A stretch of DNA of 64,000 nucleotides from Phytophthora colocasiae. Its lineage: Eukaryota > Oomycota > Peronosporomycetes > Peronosporales > Peronosporaceae. Below, piece by piece: positions 11,087 to 20,092 of this stretch. Where the stretch lies: assembly GCA_018806915.1 (NCBI GenBank), contig JAGKQI010000054.1, positions 434,001-498,000 on the forward strand, in the 5' to 3' direction. Below the pieces are notes generated by a model. That model worked only from the letters and a program-made list of their open reading frames with translations, made no database searches and had not been told where the DNA came from. The translations under genes and the position numbers were made by a program. Each line of letters starts with the position of its first letter. The stretch's first letter is position 1.

Positions 11087-11390
11087 AGCTTCACGGATAG
11101 TACTGCCACTACTACGATCCCCACCACACCGAATGTCCAAGTTGAAGCAGCGATTCCGACGTACAGCAAGGGATTCTCTCGCAACATCATCGAACTGGAG
11201 TAGAATGGGCCATCGCCCCACTGAAGAGCGACATAGCCGGCTGAACCACTGCAAAGAACACTGTTGTTGCACTCATTGCCCCAACAACAACCTTGGCGAT
11301 AGCGAAATATAGAAGAAGCACCCACGAACGGCATGTCGTGATGATGATCGGAAGACCCATCGAATCTGCGCTGGAGGCAAGGCTGAATCG

Positions 11391-11435
11391 GGCTCTCCTC
11401 GGATATGACCCCACATCTAGATAAAGCTAGATTGT
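11391..11435. repeat. Left terminal inverted repeat of the Merlin element
   Basis: GGCTCTC, about ten unmatched bases, then CCCCACATCTAGATAAAGCT and seven more bases, which match the right end (15483-15517) in inverted orientation. Confidence 0.9.
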
Positions 11436-12134
11436 GAACTACAGATGTACTTTTCACATGCATATCACTCTGTCTCTTACGCCGTGCTAGTAATAGTACT
11501 TAATGATGCCCTTGATAAGGGCATGGAGAACGTCCGTTGCAGTCGCCTGTGGCGGCGCAAACCAGCTGCGCCACAGGTACTCGTCCAGGTACGCAGGCAA
11601 CAAAGCCTTTTTCATGCCTCGCATGGCCTGTTAAAGATGTAGCCATTAGTTACGTTTTTAGCCAGACACAAAAAATCCAAAACGCACCTTCACGTGCATC
11701 TTGACACGGATTTCCCAAGCGCCTTCCACACAATTGGTGTGCGCTCCCGTGTCGGGATCAACGTACGTTTCGCTGTGGTTGACCCACAAATGACGGTAGT
11801 GTCTGTCTTGTAAGAGAGGGTTGTTTTCCAGGGTGTGTTGCTCATCGACAGACACATAAGAGGAGAAGTGATCGCTCATAATGGTGGTGCTGCAATCATT
11901 AAGATATATTAGCATAAATAAATCAAGTAAAAAAACAGATACTTACCCGGGCCGAATGTGCTTTTTGATGAGAGCCGACAGAGTCGGCTTCGTGCGATCT
12001 TCGTACGTGATGACGCCGAACCAGCGGTTAGTGGTTCTATCCACGCCGCCGAAAAGCCAGTAGTCAGCGTAGCGCTTTCCTCGGTTGTATTTCGACTTCT
12101 TCTTGAGGGAGGTTTCGTCGATTTCAACTAAAAG

Positions 12135-12151
12135 CCCCCCCCCCCCCCCCC
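12135..12151. repeat. 17-bp poly-C run inside Merlin transposase exon 2
   Basis: An uninterrupted run of 17 C (G on the coding strand). Sixteen or nineteen would keep the transposase frame open. Confidence 0.85.
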
Positions 12152-12521
12152 ACTTCCATAGGGATAGATAACATTTCTTTACTGCATATGTCTCTGCAGT
12201 ACGTGTACCATTGCATTGCTGCCTGTTGGTGCACGCCAACCATCGTTGCTGCTGTCGTCACAGGTGTCCGCGCACACCGAATGACGTTACTGCAACGCAT
12301 CTACGACAAAACGACAAGTCTTATCGCAACACATGACGCCTTTGGCAACACTAGGAGTGACATAAAGAGCAACACCAGGCATATGTGGACATCCTCCTTC
12401 GTAATTTATTCTGGCAAAATTACCACTAACGCAAAAGTTACCTGCGGTTTTCAAGAAAATCGCATTAGAGCGAGAGGCTGTAGTCATATCGTAAAATACT
12501 TCGTGCAGAGCAGATATAACC

Positions 12522-12890
12522 ATGGACCAAGGGCCTTCTTCTTGCGCAGCAACGACTGGTGCCAGCTTGACGCCACCATCCCCACCACCGCCACCACCAG
12601 ACCCTCGCACAATGCCTCCTAGTCACGCACGCGCTTACAGCGCGCGTATGTGCAAGGAGCTTTTGCGGACAAGACTTCACAATGTCAACAAGAAGCTTCG
12701 CAAAATGACTAAGTACTCTATAAAATTGCTGAATGCACATGCCTTAACGCTTTCTCAAGAAAAGGAAACGCTAGTGCGTCTTGCCGCTGCTGTGGGAGTA
12801 TCTACGTATAACACTGGCTACGTGATGTCAGATGCTATGGTGCTTGAAGAATGCTGCAACATAATGCTAGATAACGAACGACTTGGGTGA
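12522..12890 (+). CDS. Possible 122-aa ORF inside the Merlin element
   Basis: An ATG-started plus-strand frame lies between the Ulp1 gene and transposase exon 2. The product starts with a Ser/Pro-rich segment (PPSPPPPPPDP), then has a basic, helix-prone middle (CKELLRTRLHNVNKKLRK) and a neutral end. I recognise no family. It overlaps no coding exon of the other two genes, so it could be a third cargo gene or chance. Confidence 0.3.
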   Translation: MDQGPSSCAATTGASLTPPSPPPPPPDPRTMPPSHARAYSARMCKELLRTRLHNVNKKLRKMTKYSIKLLNAHALTLSQEKETLVRLAAAVGVSTYNTGYVMSDAMVLEECCNIMLDNERLG

Positions 12891-12941
12891 ACCGGACAGG
12901 ATGGCCATGCTTTAAGCAGAATCAATTCCAATTATCTTCAG

Positions 12942-14802
12942 CTATGACCTCATAGTTGCTTCTAGCTCTAATCCTGTGGTCTCTGTAGTTCCTACAAGCT
13001 TGTTTGATTTTGTTGTAACTTCAGGCTGCATGAGAATTATCCACAAAATTCTGAGGCGCATTACAGCAACGTCGTCAAGAGTAACAGCTCGTCTCGACAG
13101 GCGAAAACCACCATTTAGTAAGTCGTACGCATGTGCAATGATAAGCACCCCACACGATGATCCATCGGGCTGCTGAGGAGCTTCAATCCACACACCAGAC
13201 TCCACAACAGGGTACTCAGAACTTGGCATTGTCCCAGTATGCCAGTCTCGCAGGAAGGGAATCACAGTACTCTCGTAAATATCCTCTATGGCAGGTCGGT
13301 AGTGTGTCTTGCATAAAGGCTCGTAATAATACGGAGTCATCGATGGTGTTGACAGTCGATAGTTTAAGCGAACTATTATGATGCCCCAATGATTTTGATC
13401 AAGGTTGACGGGCAACACATGCTCCCTGCGGCCTTCACCACGACCAGCCTGTGTGGCACCATGGGTGCACCACATTCGCTTAAAAGCGTAATTCATGTTT
13501 GGCGGAAGTTGTTTTGAATTAGCACTAGAGCAACACAACACGAGAGCAACACAACACGAGAGCAACATAAATGTCAGAGCAACATAACATTCAAGCACCA
13601 CAAGAATGTACCTGTTGTGCTTCACTCGAGTTTTAGAGCTGCGGACTCGGTAGCACAAGTAGTTTTCTGCCATGTAGCCCTTTAGCGTAGTTTCAAACTC
13701 GTCCCAGTCCTTGAAGACGTTCTTTGGTAGTTTGCTCACGTGGTTCTCCACTGGTGTGTGAGCCTTCCGCATTTTCTCGCGGGTTTCCCACGTCTTGGTC
13801 CGTCGAGCATACCTATGAGCAGGTTCATCCTCTGGCACTGAGCCAACATAATCGCTCGTATCCGATAGTTTGCGAGCCGTCTTTTGCTGTCTTTCATTGT
13901 CGCTATCGACGTCATTAACTCCAAGTCTCGCTTCTTGGCCTCTGTTCCTCTGCCACTTTCTGCTTGATCAGCATGTCGTCTTCCGCATCACCTACATGTA
14001 TCATTTATTAATGTTAGCAACACATTAACAGCAACACTATCATTTCAAATGCACGTTTCATTCGTACATGACGTAGTAATTGTAGGTGGTTCTAACGGAA
14101 AGGCAATACAGTAAACAACACGTTTAGCAACGCAGTTAACAACATAGTTAGCGACATAGTTAACAACATGGTAAACAACATAGTAAGCAACATAGTAACC
14201 AACATAGATAACAACATAGTAAGCAACATTTGTAAGCAACATATTTAACAACAACGCAGACAAATGACAGACATACCTGTGGCTTTAGAGCTTTTATCAA
14301 CCGCGGCTGGCACCTTCTCGTCCGTCGCCTCCACCTTCTCGTCCGCCGCCACCAGTGTCTTCGTCTCCTCCGCGGCCGGCAACTTCTCGTCCGCCGCCTC
14401 CGCCTTCTCGTCCGTCGTCTCTGACTTCTCGTCTACCGCGGCTGGCAACTTCTTGTCTGTCGCCGCCACCTTCTCCTTCGCCGACTTCCTCTTTGCGGCG
14501 GCCTTCGTTCTCTCAGCAGCTGCCTTCTTCCGTACAGCATCCGCCTTCTCCTTATAAGCAACTGCCTTCTTGGCAGCGACCAGCTTCGCCTTCAAAGTAG
14601 CCCTCGTCTCCAGCGCTGTCTGCTTCGTTACGGCGGACGACGTCTTCTTCACCGGCGCCTTCGTTGTAACTCCCCCCTTGGTCGTCTTCTTCTTAGTGGT
14701 CTTGTTGGTCGCTGTGGCCACCTTCTTCGCTCCTATGCGTCCCCCCTTCTTCGACGCTGGCGTCACTGCGCCAGCAGTAGCGCGCGCTCCATTCTTCGGC
14801 AT
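12942..14802 (-). CDS. Ulp1-like (C48) cysteine protease with a Lys/Ala-rich N-terminus, nested in Merlin intron 1
   Basis: Three exons are read: 14802-14277, 13991-13612 and 13524-12942. Exon 1 encodes about 175 residues of Lys/Ala/Thr-rich, histone-H1-like low complexity with repeated ADEK and ATDEK units. Exon 2 carries a DEFETTLKGYMAENYL segment like those in oomycete MULE- and FAR1-type proteins. Exon 3 holds the protease: the histidine in LDQNHWGIIIVRL and the glutamine/cysteine box PQQPDGSSCGVLI, the C48 signature. Ulp1 enzymes cleave SUMO-like modifiers; plant MULEs are known to carry such genes. Total exon length is one base over a multiple of three, which places a 1-nt frameshift in exon 2 near 13950. 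The gene lies on the same strand as the transposase and entirely within its first intron. The substrate is unknown. Confidence 0.7.
13527..13594. repeat. Short tandem repeat in intron 2 of the Ulp1 gene
   Basis: About four copies of a 16-17-bp unit based on AGAGCAACACAACACG, the first two nearly perfect. The repeat fills most of the 87-nt intron 13611-13525, whose length is a multiple of three. Confidence 0.75.
14101..14255. repeat. Degenerate minisatellite in intron 1 of the Ulp1 gene
   Basis: About a dozen imperfect units of AACAACATAGT/AGCAACATAGT type with a 12-14-bp period. The array fills much of the intron 14276-13992 and shares its AGCAACA core with the repeat in the next intron. Confidence 0.75.
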
Positions 14803-15482
14803 CGCTGGGCAGTTTAAATGAGATTCAGGGAGGATTCGTACTTAACGTAACATGAAATTTGCAGTTGGGAGTTTATATTTCAGTATTTATATTTTGCAAG
14901 CAACACATACGGCGCACACCAGTGACACAGCAGCCTCACCAACTTTCTCAGCGGAAGCTTGCTCTTGGAGAAGAAGCTGCCTGTTCGAACGCTCCGTTCC
15001 GTTCGACAGGCAGAACGGGAGCAGCGCCAGCGCTCGTTCGCAACGTCCAAGTGCATGGGCGTTGTGCACTTCGGACACAATAGAGCTGGGTACAGCAAGT
15101 GCACCGACATGGCCCACTCCACGGTTGCGGTCGCCGTGGCTGTGACGTCCATGACCGCGTCGAATGTAGTGCGGCGGGGCCGGGTTGCTGCAGCGACGTC
15201 GACCGGACGGGGTAGGCGAGGACACGCCCCACCTGCAGAAGAAGCAGTAGCGTAAGGTCGAGTAGGCATGGTAGGCTGGGTTGGGTGCTCTGAGTTTGTG
15301 GAGATTTCCAAAGTGAAATGGCTGAAGGCGCCAAAGTTCCCGCTGTGGGGCGATCTTTTCTTTATCTAGGTATTTGTATGCAAGTTCAACTTGAATTTGA
15401 TGTGTTTCCCTTCGAATGTGGGGTCAAGAACACGTGACGTCACTACCGGCACGTCCGTTGTGTATTGCAACTACTTCTAACT

Positions 15483-15517
15483 ACAATCTAGCTTTATCTA
15501 GATGTGGGGCGAGAGCC
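15483..15517. repeat. Right terminal inverted repeat of the Merlin element
   Basis: The complement of 11391-11435 without the left end's extra bases. CTGAATCG follows directly at 15518-15525. Confidence 0.9.
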
Positions 15518-15714
15518 CTGAATCGTTTCACACAGTCTTCCGGCTCGAGATCTTTCGCGTGTAGCGAAATTGGCCAGTCGAGCATCAAGCTTTACTATCA
15601 GCAAGGTCAAGGTAGAAGAGCCAACCAGTCCGTATAATACCAGGGTGCGAAGAGCGTGTACTGTAGATGTTGAACCACGAATACACGTACAGCACAATGT
15701 ACCGAGAATCACCA

Positions 15715-17261
15715 GAGTACCTGGTGGCTACACCAAGCCGATTGTGCGTTTCACCAAGAGATCCGGATCACGCACTCACCAACGATCGGTGTCGTTTCAC
15801 CAAGGCTTGGTGTCGCTTCACCAAGGCAACCGCACCCATTGCCAACTCAATCTTGTACGATGTTGTCTTTGCCTCACTACCATTGACCTTGACATTGACG
15901 ACGCTATGTTTCTGCTTCACTAAACGTCACTCCCACACCAGTCTTATCCTGCGCTGCAAGTTGCTTCCACTCGCCATTTCAGATTTTGCCGTCTTCTGTG
16001 CAAGTGGAGGCAGAACCTGGGCGTGGCGTTTGCAGCAGCTTGCTCGACGCGCAGCGGGGAGAATGGAGCAACACAACTGTGATCCAGGTGCTGAGGATGG
16101 TTCTGCTGACGGGCACGACCACACCTGGACGGAGATTTGGCGGTCGCACGCAGAGCTTGCTGAACGAGACGAGTTCCTCACGTCGCTGCCTCACTTTATA
16201 CGCAGAAAGAACAATCGTGTCCTGTGCTCACTGGACCACGACGCAGCCGGCCACTCTCAGTTGGCCTTAACGCCTCACGGCATGCACTCAGTGCTTACCG
16301 AGTGTTGCTCGCAGTGTTGCGCTGAGGCTGGAGATGCAGTGTGCTGGCGTCGCTACAAGGTGAACTCGTGCGAAAGCAGCACATGGACTGTTGTCTTCCA
16401 GCAAGGAGAGCATGTAATGCCAGATCCAAACGTGTTGACCCCACAGCGACCGGGACTCACGGAGGAAATGAAAAACTACATCGTGCGTCAGCTTACAGAC
16501 GTCCCAACTACGATCTCCTACCGTCTATACAGCTTCATCACCTCCAAAGTAAAGCATGGCGTGGGCCACCACCACGGCGGCACTACGTGGATAACTTCGT
16601 TCGTGGGTGGAAGAAAAGCAATCCTGCCGATGAAATGGCGCGAGCGCTTGAGATGTGCAACCAGTACCTGTACGATCAAGTTGGAATGGATGCTCAAGAC
16701 CCGACCGCCACCGTGATCGTGTGCGATTCTGTGGTGAAGGACGGCGGGTGCATCGCTTCAGTTGGTAACGGGAGCGAATCGACCCCGTTCCGAGTGGGCA
16801 TGACCTGCTACAAGCTTCTTCACGACTACGTCAATGTCCAGCTGTCTCCCGACTCCACAACGATACTCCATGTCGACACGACATTCAAAATCGTGAAGCA
16901 ATGCTACCCTGCGATGGTGATCGGGTATTCTGACAAGGGTGGACACTTTTTCCCGTTGGCGTATTTCAGTATCTCGCGTCGGCGAGAAGAGGATATTACT
17001 CATGTTGCAGGCGACAAACAGATATTAGCGGTTAGGAGAGCTAAATATTTATTCAAGGGATTTTGGTTCACGCACGTGTTTGCACGCCGTGAACAGCACT
17101 TTAATCCTTGGTAACGCGTACAACTTCTTTGGTGCCGCAGTATTTAATTCTTGGTGATGCCTACAGATTTTTGGGTGTGGTAATCCCCACCAAATTCTTG
17201 GTGATATGTGCGGATCTCTTGGTGAAATGTGCATTCGGCTTGGTGTCACAGCAAAACCCTC
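15715..17261 (+). mobile_element. Deleted Mutator-like element (MULE-1)
   Basis: GAATCACCA flanks the element on both sides (15706-15714, 17262-17270), the 9-bp duplication typical of MULEs. The ends are imperfect inverted repeats of about 57 bp, with GAG at both termini and a conserved core ACACCAAGCCGA ... TTTCACCAAGAGATCCG. Further CACCAAG motifs recur inward at about 22-bp spacing on both sides. The element interrupts the host membrane gene, which reads through when it is removed. At 1.5 kb it is a shortened derivative. Confidence 0.92.
16063..17114 (+). pseudogene. Truncated MULE transposase
   Basis: The frame from the ATG at 16063 shifts by one near 16565 and continues to 17114. The second part contains ILHVDTTFKIVKQCYP followed by MVIGYSDKGGHFFPLAY and SRRREEDI, the first aspartate block of the MULE transposase domain. 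The second aspartate, the glutamate and any SWIM finger are missing; sequence after REEDI runs straight into the right inverted repeat. A functional transposase cannot be made. Confidence 0.8.
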
Positions 17262-17564
17262 GAATCACCACTCCACAACTCAATAGGCCGAGAATCCAAC
17301 AACGATCTGGAACTAACGAGATCAGCCAGAATGGAAGTGCTCCGATTGCCACCACCATTAAATCAGTAAAAGTACTGCAGTCATGAACATCGCGAGGATG
17401 AAGCCAACGAAAGCGATCATTACGTTAAACACATGAAATGCGAGTAGCCCTCCTGCTCGTTTCAATATTGTCTTCACAGGGCAGCATCTTGGATGTAGTT
17501 TACAGGATCGGTCGTGTTTCGGAAAGGTTAATTCGAGCTTCTCCAGCAAGTTCCCGTCAGCCAC

Positions 17565-17874
17565 AACGTCTGGAGGTGGTTGGACACTTATGGGTTTCCT
17601 TCAGTTATCAGCCAAGTGGTCTCTCTTGAATAGTTTTTGATAATGAGACCTGGTTGATGAAGATGTCCGTAGCTACAAACGTATCAAAAGTTGAAGTAGG
17701 TCATTTGACTTTGTCCAAAGTCCACTCAAGTTGTCGAGCAGCTTGCATGAGGGGAAAAAGAGACCCAGAACAGCAAACATATACTGAAGTATTTAATTAC
17801 GAAGGTTCGTTTAATGCTCCCACGGTTGTCCGACTCGCAATAGGCTGAAAAATAATAACTCGTGTAGCGCTGGC
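17565..17874. other. Spacer upstream of the ruined membrane gene
   Basis: AT-rich sequence between the start of the disrupted gene and the 3' end of eEF1B-gamma. No gene or repeat stands out. Confidence 0.4.
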
Positions 17875-19154
17875 TTACTTGAACACCTTGGAATCGGCGA
17901 TGGGCTTGCCCTCCAGGTCGTCCTCGTTGCACCAGTAGGCGGCCACGCGAGCCTTCGTCTCGTCGTTCAGCTCAGCCTTCTTCCACGTGTAGTACTCGGC
18001 ATCCGGGTTGGCCTCGATCATGTGCTCAGCCGAGTCGCCGCGGAACAGCCAGCAGCCCGTGATGATGATCTCTGAGCCCTCAGCACCGCACACGTCCATC
18101 ACACCGAACGCGTACTTGCGCATCGCCTCCGAGCGCTGCAGGAAGCCACCCACAGCGTTGCACGTCATGAACATCTTGGTGTTCTCGTTGTTGTAGTTGT
18201 AGTCGCAGAACCACAGCGAGTAGCCCTCCGTGTCAAGGTGCTCCCAGAACCACGTCATGGCGTCAGCCAGGTTCTTCGTGTTCGAGTACGTCACCTTCCA
18301 CGCGTCCAGGTTCAGCGACGACGGCTTCTCACGGTTCAGCACGGCCAGCGGGTGCTCCACCTTCTTCGGCTTCGGGGCCTCCTCCTTCGGGGCAGCCTTC
18401 TCCTTCTTGGCAGTCTCCTTCTTGGCCTTCTTGCCAGAGTTGTCACCCTCGGCAGTCAGAGCCACATCGATGAGCGGCACGTCACCGACAACAGCCTGGA
18501 ACTCCGGCTGGTTCACCAGCGTCGAGAACCAACGGTTCACGGCAGAGTACGGCTTACGGAACTCCTTGTCCAGCACGAACTTGAACGGGTACACCAGAGC
18601 AGATGCCACAACAATGTCGGCCAGGGTGATCTGCTCGCCCACAAGGTAGGTGCGCAGGTGCAGGTGGTTCTCGAGGGTCTGGAGAGCCTTCTTCACATCA
18701 GTCTTAGCATGAGTAAGAGCAGCAGCGTTGAACTTGCCATAGCCGAGGATAGGGTGGATCCACACCTCAAGGGGAACCTCTAGCTCGTACGCCGAGAAGT
18801 CAATCCAGGAGTCGACCTGGCCCGACTCGAAGAAAGTCTTGCCGTACAGACCCGTGTCCGGACGCAGGCGAGCGACGTAGCGGGCAATAGCACCGCTCTC
18901 GAAGATCGTCCCTTCCTCCGTCTCGAGGATCGGCACCTTGCCGGCCGGGGTCTTGGCCTTGAACGCCTTGGACTTGATCTCTTTGGCGAAGTCGAACTTG
19001 GGCAGTTCGATGTTAATGCCGTTGTACTCGGCGGCGATGAGCACCTTGAAGACGCGGTAGTTTCCAGGATAAGTGTAAAGCTTCTACTCAAAGGCAACAA
19101 AAGGATGTCAGCATTGCTCAGATGAAGAGGAAGATGTAAGCGGCGACGTACCAT
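17875..19154 (-). CDS. Elongation factor 1-gamma (eEF1B gamma subunit)
   Basis: This is the structural subunit of the eEF1B nucleotide-exchange complex that recharges eEF1A with GTP in translation. The 403-residue product has a GST N-terminal domain (about 1-80, KVPILETEEGTIFESGAI), a GST C-terminal domain (about 90-200), a Lys/Glu-rich linker (KKETAKKEKAAPKEEAPK) and the EF1G C-domain (about 245-403, SLWFCDYNYNNEN). The first exon codes only for the start methionine: ATG at 19154-19152, a GT-AG intron 19151-19084, then KLYTYPGNYRVF, the usual eEF1G N-terminus. Without this intron the protein would start inside the GST fold. Length and order are normal for the family. Confidence 0.95.
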
Positions 19155-20092
19155 CTTGACGGTCTGGGAAGGCGATACAGTGACTGGATCTCGACAAAAC
19201 CCCAAACCTGACTACCCGTCGCTTAATTTATGATTAAATACATGATGGAGGGTAGCAAATAAACGTTGAGTGCTGTAATTGTTGATTCAAGTATAAAAAG
19301 TAACAATATAATATAATGACTAAAACGTTTCGAACCCACGCTAAATGCACAGTGGTACTGATTACCGCCTCGTCAACGTCGTACAGTACCAACATCTTTA
19401 CAGATTGCCCAGAGCAACATCGTATCATATGCATGCCTTGAGTTTTTTCAACAAGTACAGGCATGAATTCATCCACCAGCTCCTCTCAAATTGCTCCAGC
19501 CAGTCAGTGCGAATGAAATTCTCTGCCGAATCTTGCATCCGGACCAAGGTTGGTACTATTGACGAATGCCTCCTAAAGTGATGGCTTCAGGCTACAAACT
19601 CCGAGAGATAGCTCAAACAGCGCCATGTGCACCATTCACATTACTTGTCACCTTGGCGACTCACCCACTAGATTTTAACCACTACTTCATTTTTGAAGAC
19701 GACACTTGCATCTTACGGTAAGATTCTTACCAACAATTGACATAATTCAGCCGGATAAAGTGTCGCTCGTCTATGGCGTGCTGAAACAGTAAAGTTGCCA
19801 ACTCCAAATCCTGCAACTTCTCCGCAACTTTAACGCAACATCCAGCCCAGAAACTGGCGCTGGCTTCTTGCGCACACTACGAAAGAGACGAGCGGCGGCA
19901 ACAGGAAGCCCCGATCACTCGACGCCACAGGACGGGAAAGGCCCAAGAGGAAGCCAGCAGCGTCGCGTCCGTCCTTCAGCGCTCCGCTACTTCCATCTCC
20001 AGGCCCAAGCGAGGCCTACACCCCCGCAGCGAAGCCAAAACAGTCGATATCCTTCGCCCGACTGCTGGCGCATTCTTTTCGTTCGATAGCGC
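19155..20092. other. Intergenic region, divergent promoters of eEF1B-gamma and GPCR-PIPK
   Basis: Both flanking genes read outward from here. A 74-codon plus-strand frame at 19868-20089 just before the GPCR-PIPK start is rich in Arg/Pro/Ser and looks like 5' leader sequence. I saw no repeat or RNA gene. Confidence 0.5.

Larger units (their letters stand above)
11487..15269 (-). pseudogene. Merlin transposase, four exons, one frameshift at a poly-C run
   Basis: Exons read as 15269-14911, 12289-11947, 11889-11688 and 11627-11487 with GT-AG introns, giving about 347 residues. Exon 1 carries a zinc ribbon (CPKC ... CSRSAC) followed by SVRTGSFFSKSKLPL, a hallmark of IS1595-type transposases. Exon 2 has the first catalytic aspartate in VEIDET and the KYNRGKR motif. 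Exon 3 has the second aspartate in MSDHFSSY and the glutamate in HTNCVEGAWE. Exon 4 gives the conserved tail YLDEYLWRSWF. The summed exon length is one base over a multiple of three. The surplus maps to a run of 17 C at 12135-12151, where the frame must change just before VEIDET. That could be a true mutation or a base-calling error. Otherwise the catalytic set is complete. Confidence 0.85.
11391..15517 (-). mobile_element. Merlin (IS1595/ISXO2-like) DNA transposon carrying a Ulp1-protease gene
   Basis: The termini are inverted: GGCTCTC at 11391 and its complement at 15511-15517, then a perfect 27-bp inverted repeat at 11409-11435 and 15483-15509. The left end has about ten extra bases between these two parts. 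CTGAATCG flanks both ends (11383-11390, 15518-15525), an 8-bp duplication; Merlin elements are known for 8-9-bp duplications and termini beginning GG. The transposase on the minus strand belongs to the ISXO2-like DDE family. The element sits in the host membrane-protein gene, and its removal restores that frame. At 4.1 kb it is longer than a simple single-gene Merlin because intron 1 of the transposase contains another gene. Confidence 0.92.
5821..17564 (-). pseudogene. Host multi-pass membrane protein gene broken by three transposons
   Basis: The remnant lies in four pieces: 17564-17262, 15705-15518, 11382-11087 and 5842-5821. The gaps are a MULE, a Merlin element and a copia element, each bounded by its own target-site duplication. 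Keeping one copy of each duplication, the frame from 17358 to the TGA at 5821 adds up to exactly 603 nt (201 codons) with no internal stop. A further 69 codons from the ATG at 17564 join with one 1-nt frameshift. The product would be about 270 residues with several hydrophobic segments (for example FHVFNVMIAFVGFILAMF, GVVGIVVVAVLSV) and many cysteines. I do not recognise the family. It has no function as it stands. Confidence 0.85.

Noticed and set aside
11546..11577. Hairpin CCTGTGGCG/CGCCACAGG
   Set aside because: It falls within Merlin transposase exon 4, whose protein sequence is conserved in style, so the pairing is probably incidental.
14277..14802. Stand-alone histone H1 gene
   Set aside because: There is no winged-helix globular domain, only Lys/Ala-rich low complexity, and a donor at its end joins it to the Ulp1 exons.
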